A stretch of DNA of 64,000 nucleotides from a candidate division KSB1 bacterium (GCA_034521575.1 JAXHMJ010000005.1:1-64000), one strand, 5' to 3'. Positions 8,444 through 17,597 are shown, numbered from the stretch's first letter. Notes: generated by a model from the letters alone, not told the origin. Numbers and translations: made by a program.

Positions 8444-10556
8444 ATCTTAACACCACCATGGAATGCTTTTTCACGGAAAGGGTATCTCCGGGGTTGTAGA
8501 CTGCATCGCTGTCCCAGTCCGCATCCACCGTATCCACCACCCGGCGCCACTGCTTCCCCCAGGTCTCGGGAGGCAGCGCAAATTCAACATCTTTATCAGA
8601 CGCGTTGAACAGCAGATAAAAACTGTCGTCTGTGATCGCCTCACCTTTGGGATTGACGCTGCGAATTCCGCGTCCGTACAGGAACACACCCAGAGATTTG
8701 GCGTGTCCCTCTCCCCAGTTTTCCTCATCCATTTCTTCGCCGTCCGGGGTAAACCAGGAAATATCACTTACCTTTTCGCCGTGTATAGGCTTGCCCTGAA
8801 ACCACTTGCGCTGATGAAACACAGGATGTTCGATACGGAAATGGATCAGCCGACGGGTGAATTCAAGCAAATCTGAATTCACATGCTCCCAGTCGAGCCA
8901 TGAGATCTCGTTGTCCTGACAATACGTATTGTTGTTGCCGTTCTGCGTACGTCCCAGTTCATCCCCGTGCAGCAGCATGGGCACCCCCTGGGACAGAAAC
9001 AGCGTGGTGAGAAAATTTCGCTTTTGCCGTTCGCGCAGTTCCAGGATCACCGGATCATCCGTCGGTCCCTCAACTCCCATATTCCAGGATCGGTTAAAGC
9101 TCTCACCGTCCTGATTGTTCTCTCCGTTGGCCTCATTGTGTTTTTCATTATAGGAAACCAGGTCATGCAGGGTAAACCCGTCATGCGCTGTGACAAAATT
9201 AATACTCGACGTGGGATGCCGGCCGTCATCCTGATACAAATCCGAGCTGCCGGTGAGACGATAGGCCAGATCTCCGAGCGTGCGGTCGGCGCCGCGCCAG
9301 TAATCGCGCACGGTGTCACGATATTTGCCGTTCCATTCCGCCCAGCCGACCGGAAAATTGCCGACCTGGTAGCCGCCTTCGCCCACATCCCAGGGTTCAG
9401 CGATCAGTTTGGCCTGACTGATCACCGGATCCTGATGAATGACATCAAAGAACGAACTCAGACGATCCACGTCATGCAGCTCGCGCGCCAGGGCCGAAGC
9501 CAGATCAAAACGGAATCCGTCTATATGCATGTCCTCGATCCAGTAGCGCAGGCTGTCCATGAGCATCTGCAGCACGTTGGGATGGCGCATATTTAACGTA
9601 TTGCCGGTGCCGGTATAATCCGTATAATAACGCGGATCTTTTGGGTTCAGCCGGTAATACGACGCATTGTCAATCCCGCGGAAACTCAGTGTCGGTCCCA
9701 ACTGGTTCCCCTCTGCGGTATGGTTGTAAACCACATCCAGGATCACTTCAATACCCTCGCGGTGAAAGGCTTTGACCATCTCTTTGAATTCAATCAATTG
9801 CTGACCCAAAAGCCCGTCACTGGCGTAATCGCAATGCGGCGTAAAAAATCCAATGGTGTTGTATCCCCAGTAATTGGACAATCCCAATTTGACCAGCCGT
9901 TCATCATGAATAAACTGATGCACCGGCATGATCTCTATCGCATTGATACCAAGCGACAACAAATGCTTGATCACAGACGGATGTGTCATTCCGGGATAGG
10001 TGCCGCGCAGTTCCGGCGGCAAATCCGGATGCCGGGCGGTCATGCCTTTGACGTGCGTTTCATAAATAATCGTCTGATGAAACGGAATAGCCGGGGACTG
10101 GTCGTCTTCCCAGTCGAAAGACGAATCCACCACCACGCTTTTTGGGATATATTGCGTGTTATCCGCTGTATTTGCTTTGAGATCCGCTTCCTTGTCCCCC
10201 ATTTCATATCCGTACAAAGATTTATCCCAGTTCAGGTTGCCGTCAATGGCTTTGGTGTATGGATCGATCAATACTTTATTCGAGTTAAACCGGTGTCCCT
10301 GCGCCGGGTCCCAGGGACCGGAAACCCGATAGCCGTAACGTTGTCCCGGTTTGATACCGGGCACATAAACATGCCAGATCATATTGGTGCGCTCGGTCAG
10401 TTTGATTCGACGGGTTTCGCGCACACCCGAGTCATCGAAAAAGCAGAGTTCCACCGCCTCGGCATGTTCTGAAAACAAGGCGAAATTCACGCCCTTGCCG
10501 TCCCATGTGCTGCCCAGGGGATACGGTTTCCCCGGCCAAATTTCGTTTTCTGTCAT
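8433..10556 (-). CDS. treX: Glycogen debranching enzyme GlgX/TreX (isoamylase type)
   Basis: 707 aa from ATG 10556, which has GGAGATC 5-8 bases upstream; the longer TTG start at 10571 lacks a ribosome binding site. The CBM48 domain (GKPYPLGSTWDGKGVNFALF) is followed by the GH13 barrel: IEVILDVVYNHTAEG, DGFRFDLASALARE, LIAEPWDVGEGGYQVG and FVTAHDGFTLHDLV. It hydrolyses alpha-1,6 branches of glycogen or limit dextrin and so supplies linear chains to TreY. It is the first gene of the treX-treY-treZ-mscS operon. Nothing downstream of TreX in the route is missing. Confidence 0.95.
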   Translation of the reverse strand: MTENEIWPGKPYPLGSTWDGKGVNFALFSEHAEAVELCFFDDSGVRETRRIKLTERTNMIWHVYVPGIKPGQRYGYRVSGPWDPAQGHRFNSNKVLIDPYTKAIDGNLNWDKSLYGYEMGDKEADLKANTADNTQYIPKSVVVDSSFDWEDDQSPAIPFHQTIIYETHVKGMTARHPDLPPELRGTYPGMTHPSVIKHLLSLGINAIEIMPVHQFIHDERLVKLGLSNYWGYNTIGFFTPHCDYASDGLLGQQLIEFKEMVKAFHREGIEVILDVVYNHTAEGNQLGPTLSFRGIDNASYYRLNPKDPRYYTDYTGTGNTLNMRHPNVLQMLMDSLRYWIEDMHIDGFRFDLASALARELHDVDRLSSFFDVIHQDPVISQAKLIAEPWDVGEGGYQVGNFPVGWAEWNGKYRDTVRDYWRGADRTLGDLAYRLTGSSDLYQDDGRHPTSSINFVTAHDGFTLHDLVSYNEKHNEANGENNQDGESFNRSWNMGVEGPTDDPVILELRERQKRNFLTTLFLSQGVPMLLHGDELGRTQNGNNNTYCQDNEISWLDWEHVNSDLLEFTRRLIHFRIEHPVFHQRKWFQGKPIHGEKVSDISWFTPDGEEMDEENWGEGHAKSLGVFLYGRGIRSVNPKGEAITDDSFYLLFNASDKDVEFALPPETWGKQWRRVVDTVDADWDSDAVYNPGDTLSVKKHSMVVLRYEI

Positions 10557-10775
10557 TTGATCTCCTGTCAATCGGTTTCTCAGAATCGTCTCGTCATTTA
10601 TTCAGGTTTTAAACATGGTCAAAGATAACAGTAATTTTATTTAAATGCAATAAAACGCTTTAGTTTTGCTTTTGGTTTCCTGTCTGTGAATAAAAATAGT
10701 TTATTAAATAAAACAATTTTAAAATATTCACATTCCAAAGTGTTTGCGGATGCGCCTTTACTTTTAGATTACAAC

Positions 10776-10804
10776 TTGACATTCATAGAAAATTTCATTA
10801 AAAT
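10776..10804 (+). promoter_or_regulatory. Sigma70-like promoter of the thioredoxin-fold gene
   Basis: TTGACA at 10776 and TAAAAT at 10799 are 17 bp apart in an AT-rich stretch about 135 bp before the gene start at 10940. The 10557-10775 stretch is AT-rich and should also hold the divergent treX promoter, for which I see no clear boxes. Confidence 0.6.
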
Positions 10805-10939
10805 ATCGCTGGTAATACATTTTTGATTATGCACCGGGCAAAGACCGTATCATGATTGATTCGGCGTATGGGGAAAGCCACCCAGACATTACCACATCCA
10901 TCATTTATGATCAACAAAACCATCAAATGGGAGGTCACT

Positions 10940-11332
10940 ATGATTTCAGTTTGTCCGGAATTAAAATCGAACGGCGTTTTTCTGCTGTTCAGTATTTTGC
11001 TTGTTACCCTGATTCAACCATCACACACTGAACCTCTGGCTGAAATTACAGGGACAATCAACCTGCACGAAACTTTGGCCGGAAATAAGTTTGCTCTATG
11101 GGAAATCGCAGAGGATGACTCGACAAGGCTGGCGAAATTTATTGACGCTCAGGACATCCCCTATCCAAACGCCCTCGCCAGCGACGATATTTTGCAACGC
11201 TATGGTATTACCGCATTTCCAACCACACTCCTCATCGGCCCGGACGGCAGCATTATCGGTAAAGACCTCCGTGGTCCGCGAGTAACTGAAAAAGTAAAAG
11301 AAAAAATGCTCCCGTTCGCAAAACACAAATAG
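10940..11332 (+). CDS. Exported thioredoxin-fold protein without CXXC (TlpA-like fragment)
   Basis: 130 aa. Start ATG 10940 is chosen for the GGGAGG seven bases upstream. A signal peptide or anchor (FLLFSILLVTLIQPSHT) is followed by a short region and then the second half of a TlpA/AhpC-type thioredoxin fold: FIDAQDIPYPNALA, YGITAFPTTLLIGPDGSI with the cis-Pro of the fold. The N-terminal strand with the redox-active CXXC is absent; a short NKFALWEIAEDDS stands where it should be. It is probably a deleted derivative, or a non-redox relative. It stands alone. Confidence 0.65.
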   Translation: MISVCPELKSNGVFLLFSILLVTLIQPSHTEPLAEITGTINLHETLAGNKFALWEIAEDDSTRLAKFIDAQDIPYPNALASDDILQRYGITAFPTTLLIGPDGSIIGKDLRGPRVTEKVKEKMLPFAKHK

Positions 11333-11352
11333 CAGAACGACTTTCCTCCCAC

Positions 11353-11375
11353 AGGCAGGCTGCAATAGCCTGCCT
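11353..11375 (+). terminator. Hairpin after the thioredoxin-fold gene
   Basis: Perfect 9-bp inverted repeat (AGGCAGGCT and complement, 5-nt loop) 20 bp after the stop codon. A T-run occurs only about 20 bases later, so this is a weak terminator call. The rest of 11376-11591 shows no other feature. Confidence 0.4.
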
Positions 11376-11591
11376 CAAGGGGTTTCCATATCTCCTTTTT
11401 TTCACGAGGAACCTTTTCCCCGAAATATGGTTCCAGACAGGACAATACGATTGGTCTGATACCGTAATCATAGATATATATCTCAATTCCCCTTTCACGG
11501 GTTTCTGTTCACCAAACCCCATTAATTTATTTGCAAACCCGTGCATCATTTTATATATTAATAGTCTTTGCTGAAACAAAACAGGACATGA

Positions 11592-12866
11592 ATGACTATA
11601 TCCTTTTACACCATCGGCTGCCGCCTGAATCAGGCGGAAACAGCGGTGTTACAAAATCATTTTGAACAGAGCGGCCACCGGATCGTTGAATTCGGCCAAA
11701 GCGCCGATATTGTGGTGGTGAACACCTGCACCGTCACCGAGCGCGGCGATCGGGACACGCGCAAGACCGTGCGCCGCATTCAGCGCGAGTGTCCGGACGC
11801 GCGCATCGCGCTCATCGGCTGTCAGGCGCAGACTCAGGCCGGTCAGCTAACTGAACTGCCCGGCGTGCACTGGGTGGTGGGCAATGCCCATAAAATGAAT
11901 CTGCCGGCGATTATTGATACCCATACATCCGAGCCGGTGGCGGACAACAGTCCCATTGAAGCGCATCCCTTTATCCTGCCGGCCGCCGGTATTGACCGGC
12001 AACACACGCGCGCCAATCTCAAAATCCAGGACGGCTGCAATTTTTTCTGCACGTTCTGTGAGGTGCCCTATGCGCGCGGACGCGCCCGCAGCCGCGTGTT
12101 TGATGATATCCTGCAGGAAGCGCAGCAGCTGGTGCGCGCCGGACATCAGGAGATCGTGCTCTCCGGTATCAATATCGGCACCTATCAGTATAAGGATAAA
12201 ACTCTGACCGACGTGATCCGGGCTCTGGAGCCGATTGAGGGTCTGCAGCGTATCCGTATCTCGTCGATTGAAGGCAAGACCGTGGATGAAGCGCTGCTGC
12301 ACCTGATGGCGAACAGTGACAAAATCTGCCGGCATCTGCATATCTCCATGCAGAGCGGCAGCGACACCATTCTCAAAGCCATGAAACGCCGCTATACGGT
12401 GCGGGAATTTTCAGAATATCTGCAGCAAGCGGTGGAAATCGTGCCGAATATCAGTCTGGGCGCCGATATTCTGGTCGGATTCCCGGGTGAAACCGACGAG
12501 CTGTTCAAAGAAACCTATGAGACCGCGCGTGATCTGCCGTTTTCCTATTTTCACGTGTTCCGCTACTCGGACCGACTGAACAACAAGAGCCGACTGTTTC
12601 CCGGCAAGGTGGATGCAGACATTGCCGAAGAACGCAGTCACGTCCTGCGCGGTCTGGGCGCGCGCAAACGCCGGCTGTATCTGCAGCAGAACATCGGCCG
12701 CAGCGAACCGGTGCTGTTCGAACAGCGGAAAAACGGCCTCTGGGACGGATTGACCGACACCTATATCCGGGTTCGGGTCCCCTCGCAGAAAGCGCTTGAA
12801 AATACAATGAGACGCGTTAAACTAAAAGCCATCAAAGACAACAGCATTCAGGGAATATTGATTTGA
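11592..12866 (+). CDS. mtaB: tRNA t6A37 methylthiotransferase MtaB
   Basis: 424 aa radical-SAM enzyme that adds a methylthio group to N6-threonylcarbamoyladenosine at position 37 of tRNA. UPF0004 domain at the N-terminus (YTIGCRLNQAET with the first cluster Cys; VVNTCTVTERGDRDTRK; ALIGCQAQ), then the SAM cluster CNFFCTFCEVPYARGRARSR (CxxxCxxC), and a C-terminal TRAM-like domain (IGRSEPVLFEQRKNGLWDG...). CRLNQAE and the absence of MiaB-type GCQMN distinguish it from the next gene. It overlaps miaB by 4 bases (TTGA). Confidence 0.93.
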   Translation: MTISFYTIGCRLNQAETAVLQNHFEQSGHRIVEFGQSADIVVVNTCTVTERGDRDTRKTVRRIQRECPDARIALIGCQAQTQAGQLTELPGVHWVVGNAHKMNLPAIIDTHTSEPVADNSPIEAHPFILPAAGIDRQHTRANLKIQDGCNFFCTFCEVPYARGRARSRVFDDILQEAQQLVRAGHQEIVLSGINIGTYQYKDKTLTDVIRALEPIEGLQRIRISSIEGKTVDEALLHLMANSDKICRHLHISMQSGSDTILKAMKRRYTVREFSEYLQQAVEIVPNISLGADILVGFPGETDELFKETYETARDLPFSYFHVFRYSDRLNNKSRLFPGKVDADIAEERSHVLRGLGARKRRLYLQQNIGRSEPVLFEQRKNGLWDGLTDTYIRVRVPSQKALENTMRRVKLKAIKDNSIQGILI

Positions 12867-14167
12867 ACGTTTATATTGAAACCTACGGCTGTCAGATGAA
12901 CGAATACGACAGCGAACTGATGATCGCCATTCTGGAATCGCACGGCTATGTCACCGTGCCCGAACCGGAGCACGCGGATATTGTGCTGCTCAACACCTGC
13001 TCGGTGCGCGAGAGCGCGGCGCGGCGGATTTACGCGCGCGTCCATGACATCCGCCGCCAGGTGGATCACCCGCTGCAGGTGGGGGTGGTCGGCTGTATGG
13101 CCACGGATTACAAGGAACGTCTGATCGCCGAGAAAAAACTGCCCGTGGATTTTATCGCCGGACCCGACAGCTACCGGCGGCTGCCGGAGCTGATCCGCAA
13201 ACACGCGCAGACCGGCGAGCGGCAGATGGATGTGACACTCTCCAGACAGGAAAATTACGACGGTGTGCTGCCCGTGCGCAGCAGCGGCGTCAACGCCTGG
13301 ATCGCGGTGATGCGCGGCTGTAACAATTTCTGTTCGTTCTGCGTGGTGCCGTACACGCGCGGACGCGAGCGCAGCCGTCCCGTGGACAGCGTGCTCGCCG
13401 AAGTCCGGCAGCTGGTGCAGGACGGATTCAAACAGGTGACGCTGCTGGGACAAAATGTCAATTCCTATCAATACGACGATCATTCATTCGCCGATCTGCT
13501 GAACGCCGTCAGCGAGGTGGATGGAATCGAGCGTATTCGCTTCACATCTCCGCACCCCAAGGATTTTCCAGCGGATCTGATTCGAACCGTGGCGGATAAT
13601 CCCGCGGTGTGCAAACATATCCACCTGCCCCTGCAGGCCGGCAACAGCCGGGTACTGGACTTGATGCGCCGCACCTATACGAAAGAGAGCTATCTGCAGC
13701 TGGCGGCGGACATCAAGCGGCATATCCCGGATATCGCCCTGACCACGCGATATCATTGTCGGATTCCCACGGAAACCGATGCCGAGTTTAAAGACACCGT
13801 GGACGTAATGCGTCAGGTGCAGTTTGATTCCGCGTTTATTTTCAAATACTCGGAACGTCAGGGTACCCTGGCACAAAAGCACTATGAGGATGATGTGCCG
13901 GAAGAAGTAAAAACCGAACGCATCGTCTATCTGAACGAACTGCAGAAAGAAACGTCGCTGAGCAAAAACCAGGCGCACATCGGTCAGACCCTAAATGTGC
14001 TGCTGGAACAGGATTCCACGAAAAAATCCAATGAGCACATGCAGGGCCGCAGCGACGGCAACAAACTGGTCATTCTGAAAAAAGGCGATTACCGGGTCGG
14101 CGACAGCGTCCGCGTGCACATTGACGACGCCGGTCCGCACGTGCTGCGAGGGCATGTTATAGACTGA
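12863..14167 (+). CDS. miaB: tRNA-2-methylthio-N6-dimethylallyladenosine synthase MiaB
   Basis: 434 aa. TTG start at 12863 overlaps the mtaB stop. The N-terminal UPF0004 domain has YGCQMNEYDSE, LLNTCSVRESA and VGVVGCMA; the radical SAM cluster is CNNFCSFCVVPYTRGRERSR; a TRAM domain closes the protein (IGQTLNVLLEQDSTKKS...). It methylthiolates i6A37 in tRNAs reading UNN codons. Tandem arrangement with mtaB suggests co-expression. TTG plus overlap makes its translation depend on mtaB. Complete. Confidence 0.94.
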   Translation: MNVYIETYGCQMNEYDSELMIAILESHGYVTVPEPEHADIVLLNTCSVRESAARRIYARVHDIRRQVDHPLQVGVVGCMATDYKERLIAEKKLPVDFIAGPDSYRRLPELIRKHAQTGERQMDVTLSRQENYDGVLPVRSSGVNAWIAVMRGCNNFCSFCVVPYTRGRERSRPVDSVLAEVRQLVQDGFKQVTLLGQNVNSYQYDDHSFADLLNAVSEVDGIERIRFTSPHPKDFPADLIRTVADNPAVCKHIHLPLQAGNSRVLDLMRRTYTKESYLQLAADIKRHIPDIALTTRYHCRIPTETDAEFKDTVDVMRQVQFDSAFIFKYSERQGTLAQKHYEDDVPEEVKTERIVYLNELQKETSLSKNQAHIGQTLNVLLEQDSTKKSNEHMQGRSDGNKLVILKKGDYRVGDSVRVHIDDAGPHVLRGHVID

Positions 14168-14176
14168 TATCCCAAC

Positions 14177-14207
14177 CTCGTCGTACAACTTTCAGTTGTG
14201 CGACGAG
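14177..14207 (+). repeat. Palindromic intergenic repeat, copy 1
   Basis: Arms CTCGTCGTACAACT and AGTTGTGCGACGAG (14 bp, one G.T pair) with a 3-nt loop, just after miaB. Related palindromes lie at 14338-14359, 14964-14993 and 60521-60552. The downstream tail (AAGAGCGG...CACAGAACAGC) and a block containing ATCTGGTTCCGCCAG also recur after the MFS gene. Confidence 0.7.
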
Positions 14208-14337
14208 TAAGAGCGGGCACAGAACAGCCGCGAGCACAAAGGCCAGTCAGCGCCCCTTCCATCTGGTTCCGCCAGTCCCCTTGCGGAACTCGGCCAGGAC
14301 AGTCTCTGTCCGGTTGCAAGGACCACCCTCGTCGTAC

Positions 14338-14359
14338 AACTCTCCGGTTGTGCTGCGAG
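14338..14359 (+). repeat. Palindromic intergenic repeat, copy 2
   Basis: CTCGTCGTACAAC facing GTTGTGCTGCGAG with a loop of about 4-5 nt. Same family as 14177-14207, with one arm slightly decayed. Confidence 0.6.
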
Positions 14360-14428
14360 TGAAAGAAGGAAAGATCAGCCGCACCCATCCGTCCCATTCG
14401 GGATTGTGTAAAAGTTCTGGCTCTACAA

Positions 14429-14455
14429 AACAGTACATTCTGTAGTACGTACTGT
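14429..14455 (+). repeat. AACAGTACAT-type palindrome, copy A
   Basis: Imperfect palindrome whose ends ACAGTACAT and ACGTACTGT face each other; it closely resembles the perfect 28-bp palindrome at 42846-42873. The rest of 14456-14589 holds nothing I can identify. Confidence 0.55.
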
Positions 14456-14589
14456 CTGAGGTTTCATTAATTATACCTATGATTTTTATTGATTTTATAA
14501 ATAATTTTAAATAGTTTCTTTTGAATGTTCATCATGAACTGTATACTCAACTATTTAATGCCAATTGAGGGCAGTGCTCATAAAAATAA

Positions 14590-14970
14590 ATCATTGATAT
14601 ACAAGGAGTTGCCAATCAGGCAAAAAAATATCCTGCGGAAGATATTGTTACAGGTACGTTCCTGTTCGAGTCAGGAATACATGGCGTGGGTACCTGGTGT
14701 TTTACCAGCTTTGAAAAACGGGATGTAACCGAAATTACAGGCAGCAAAGGCAGGATTACATATTCTACATTTGACAACCGGCCGATCATCCTGGAAACAG
14801 GCAAAGGCCGTGTTGAGTTTTCCATCGACAATCCGCCTCATATTCAGCAGCCGCTCATACAGACAGTTGTAGACGCCCTGAATGGTATCGGCAGTTGTCA
14901 CAGCACAGGCAAAAGTGCCGCCCGAACTTTATGGGTAATGGACCACATGCTGAGCCGTGCGGACTCGTAA
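14590..14970 (+). pseudogene. C-terminal remnant of a Gfo/Idh/MocA-family oxidoreductase
   Basis: Only the last ~126 codons of a Gfo/Idh/MocA NAD(P)-dependent sugar dehydrogenase remain: GVANQAKKYPAEDIVTGTF, GVGTWCFTSFEKRD, ITGSKGRITYSTF, and the signature tail CHSTGKSAARTLWVMDHML. The frame opens at 14590 after a stop and has no Rossmann domain or start. The upstream boundary is not related to a known mobile end. It is a deletion relic between two palindromic repeat clusters. Confidence 0.7.
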
Positions 14971-14993
14971 TACAACTCCAGTTGTGCTTCGAG
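14964..14993 (+). repeat. Palindromic intergenic repeat, copy 3
   Basis: CTCGTAATACAACT facing AGTTGTGCTTCGAG with a 2-nt loop, between the Gfo/Idh remnant and the MFS gene. Two mismatches relative to copy 1. Confidence 0.6.
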
Positions 14994-15065
14994 CAAGAGC
15001 GGTACAGACTGCAAACAGCACCGGCGGCCTTGCTGTTTTTGAGTAACTCTTGTCAACCCACATAA

Positions 15066-16433
15066 ATGACGCTGGATACAGACATGCAGACAATAGCGCA
15101 ACCGGAAAATCCGGAACATACCCCATCGGCTGACTCCCCCGGGACTCTCTTTCAGCAAGAGCACCGGCCGGCGACAACAATTATCGCGATCATGGCGGCC
15201 GTGCTGTTCATGGGGATGGGGGCGGCTTTGCAGGGAACGGCTTTGTCGATCCGTGCCAACATTGAGGGTTTTCCCGAACCGATTTTCGGTGTGATTATGT
15301 CGATGTTTTATGCGGGACTGGCGGCCGGTATTTATATTGCCGGACCGGTGATACGGACGGTGGGCTATGTGCGCTCGTTTGCCGCCTTTGCCTCGATTGC
15401 CTCGGCCACAGCGATCATGCATGTCATTCTTGTCAATCCCTACGCCTGGGTGGTGTTGAGACTGGCGCACGGACTCTGCCTTTCGGTGATGCTGGTGGTG
15501 GTGGAGAGCTGGCTGAATGTGTCCGCAACCCTGCAGAATCGCGGCCGCATCCTCAGCTTATATGCGGTGGTCTATCATGCCTCAAGGGGACTGGGGCAGC
15601 CGCTGATCGGTGTATTTTCACCGGCGAGTTTCGAGATTTTCGGCGTGACCACAGTCCTGACCTCGCTCTGTCTGGTACCGCTGACGCTGGCCAAGGTGAC
15701 CGGCCAGCCGCAGGTTCGCAAGAGTCCGCCTATGCTGGTCAAGACGTTTATGCGCTCGCCCCTGGCCGGTTCCGGAATCGTCGTAAACGGCTTGTTATTC
15801 GGCGCCAGCTGGAGTCTGATTCCCCGCTACGGCCAGCAGGTGGGAATCGTTGAAGCCCAGATCGGCGTGCTGATGCTCCTGGTGTCGCTGGGGACCCTGG
15901 CTTTTCAATGGCCCCTGGGCTGGATATCAGACCGCCATGACCGCCGCAAGGCGATTCTCATGAGCTCAGTGGTGGGATTTGCCGCGGCTTTGTTGATCGC
16001 CGTGACCCGGGCCAGCGGCGGAATGCTGTTTCCTCTGGTGCTGGTGTTCGGAGGTTTTTCAATGCCGCTCTATTCCCTCTCGATTGCCATGATGAACGAC
16101 CAGCTCAACCGGGATGAAATGGTGACTGCCGCCGGCGCGATCATTGTATACTATGGCATCGGCTCGGCAGCCGGACCGTTGATCGGCGGACTGTTCATGT
16201 CGCGTTTGGGACCGTCCGGACTGTTCTATGCAATGGCCCTGGCGCTGGCCCTGCATAGTCTGTTTGCCCTGCTGCGCGTGCGAATCACACCCAGGATACA
16301 AAAGGTCCGCAAGAGCGGCTATCGCATTTATCCGCGCACCTCGGCGGCAGCGTTCGGCCTGCTGCGTAAAGCAAAGCGGTCCAGGGCGCGGCGGCCGGAA
16401 CAACAAAAATACGAAAAAGATGAACAACATTGA
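15066..16433 (+). CDS. MFS transporter (YcaD-like)
   Basis: 455 aa with about 12 hydrophobic helices, starting after a polar N-terminus of ~38 residues (TTIIAIMAAVLFMGMGAALQG is the first). The first half resembles the YcaD branch of the major facilitator superfamily (FGVIMSMFYAGLAAGIYIAG, RLAHGLCLSVMLVVVESWLN), and the cytoplasmic loop between helices 8 and 9 is GWISDRHDRRKAI, the MFS motif A variant. Substrate unknown. ATG 15066 and ATG 15084 are both possible starts; neither has a strong ribosome site. The C-terminal ~55 residues are basic and cytoplasmic. Confidence 0.85.
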   Translation: MTLDTDMQTIAQPENPEHTPSADSPGTLFQQEHRPATTIIAIMAAVLFMGMGAALQGTALSIRANIEGFPEPIFGVIMSMFYAGLAAGIYIAGPVIRTVGYVRSFAAFASIASATAIMHVILVNPYAWVVLRLAHGLCLSVMLVVVESWLNVSATLQNRGRILSLYAVVYHASRGLGQPLIGVFSPASFEIFGVTTVLTSLCLVPLTLAKVTGQPQVRKSPPMLVKTFMRSPLAGSGIVVNGLLFGASWSLIPRYGQQVGIVEAQIGVLMLLVSLGTLAFQWPLGWISDRHDRRKAILMSSVVGFAAALLIAVTRASGGMLFPLVLVFGGFSMPLYSLSIAMMNDQLNRDEMVTAAGAIIVYYGIGSAAGPLIGGLFMSRLGPSGLFYAMALALALHSLFALLRVRITPRIQKVRKSGYRIYPRTSAAAFGLLRKAKRSRARRPEQQKYEKDEQH

Positions 16434-16844
16434 TCCCCTTGGGATGTCATGACTCATCATGAATAAATCACACATGGTTTTTATGACATGACGGTTGAGC
16501 CATGAGTGAAAGCGGCACCATACAGCCACGAGCTATTCATGTAGGCCGACGAGTTCGTCGGCCAACGCACCAATAAGCAACGAACCAAACGAACCTTTCC
16601 CGGCTGACCATCTTTTATCTGGTTCCGCCAGCCCTCTGGCAGAATCCACGCCCGGATACTCTGTCCAGCGGCAAATGTACGAAAACCAATTTCGTATTAA
16701 AACTACACTGTTGTACTATGAATAAAAGCAGCACAGAACAGCAAACCTCATAGTACAACTCCCGGTTGACATGAATGAAAGCGGCACGGCACGCCCACCA
16801 TCATAGTAAAACGTTTTTCCTGCGAGTGATCATCTCTAAAAGAG
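16434..16844 (+). repeat. Gene-free stretch with palindromic repeats after MFS gene
   Basis: No gene is visible. It contains ATGTCAT...ATGACAT arms (16443-16491), the perfect hairpin GGCCGACGAGTTCGTCGGCC at 16544-16563, and a block (ATCTGGTTCCGCCAG...CTCTGTCC...GGCAA, about 16617-16675) homologous to 14258-14317. GAAAGCGGCAC-type tails recur here as in the 14.2-kb cluster. The same repeat set therefore flanks the MFS gene on both sides. Confidence 0.55.
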
Positions 16845-17113
16845 TTCCGGGTATATAATCCAAAAGCCCTTGAATGAGTTCATACTTGTAACTTTTTCCC
16901 TTGCATCTTTATCTAGTAATGCATAAAATCCAAATACTAATAAATTTGTGCCGGCGGTGATGTATCCGACACAGAGCTTATTGCGGGTGGTTCTTTTCTT
17001 TGAAATTGAATTCGGTTTTAGCGGGATTAATATAAAGACGTTTGCTCTGAATTTCATATTTCTGTATAGTATGAAAAAGTTCGTGTTATTGAGAAATTGG
17101 TTAATCAGTGGTT
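16845..17113 (+). repeat. 269-bp dispersed repeat, copy 1
   Basis: Begins TTCCGGGTATATAATC and ends ...GGTTAATCAGTGGTT, immediately followed by ATGT, so the boundary reads GTTATGT, like an integron core site. Other copies: 21624-21844 (left-truncated), 26241-26508 and 36667-36935. The minus strand holds a 73-codon frame in copies 1 and 3 (MKFRANVFILIPLKPNSISK...) whose start is lost (ATA) in copies 2 and 4. AT-rich. Confidence 0.85.
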
Positions 17114-17252
17114 ATGTTGCTGTCAAAATATTTCAAAATGTATTACGATGATCAAGAAATCTGAAAATATTATTATTAGCATTTTCCAAAAGTCCAGTTC
17201 TTTCTATTAATATTTCTCTTGATTAGAGTAATCCAATGGATTATATTAGTGT

Positions 17253-17597
17253 GTGCTAATTACTATAGTAGAATTACCGGAATACATAAAACGAGCTGGC
17301 AAAATTTTATCGAGAGATGAAAGAGATGAATTGCTTTTTTATCTGTCTTCACATCCCAAAGCCGGCGAAGTGATGCAAGGAACGGGTGGTGTAAGAAAAT
17401 TGGGATGGGCTTCAAAAAATAGAGGTAAAAGTGGTGACTCGAGAATAATTTACTTTTTTTATAATGAAACAATTCCAATATTCTTATTAACTATATTTGG
17501 TAAAAATGAAAAAATCAATTTAAGCAAATCAGAGAAAAATGAATTATCGAAACTTTTGAAAGAATTGGTAAAAAATTATCAAAGGAAAGAGAAATGA
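17253..17597 (+). CDS. RelE/ParE-superfamily toxin (HigB/NadT-like)
   Basis: 114 aa from a GTG start. The core GTGGVRKLGWASKNRGKSGDSRIIYFF followed by IFLLTIFGKNEKINLSKSEKNELS is the RelE-fold toxin (mRNA interferase family) that pairs with XRE antitoxins; K/R residues in the strand region fit RNA cleavage. Its stop overlaps the antitoxin ATG by 4 bases (ATGA), and toxin-first order matches HigBA. First gene after repeat copy 1. The AT-rich composition contrasts with the upstream MFS gene and fits a cassette origin. Confidence 0.85.
   Translation: MLITIVELPEYIKRAGKILSRDERDELLFYLSSHPKAGEVMQGTGGVRKLGWASKNRGKSGDSRIIYFFYNETIPIFLLTIFGKNEKINLSKSEKNELSKLLKELVKNYQRKEK

Noticed and set aside
10852-11030. 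Alternative ~60-codon frame from ATG 10852 overlapping the thioredoxin-fold gene
   Set aside because: No ribosome site, and it is embedded in the signal-peptide coding sequence of a better supported gene.
16845-17057. Small minus-strand protein in the repeat as a firm gene
   Set aside because: Start codon is missing in two of four copies and changes are not conservative; kept only as an observation.
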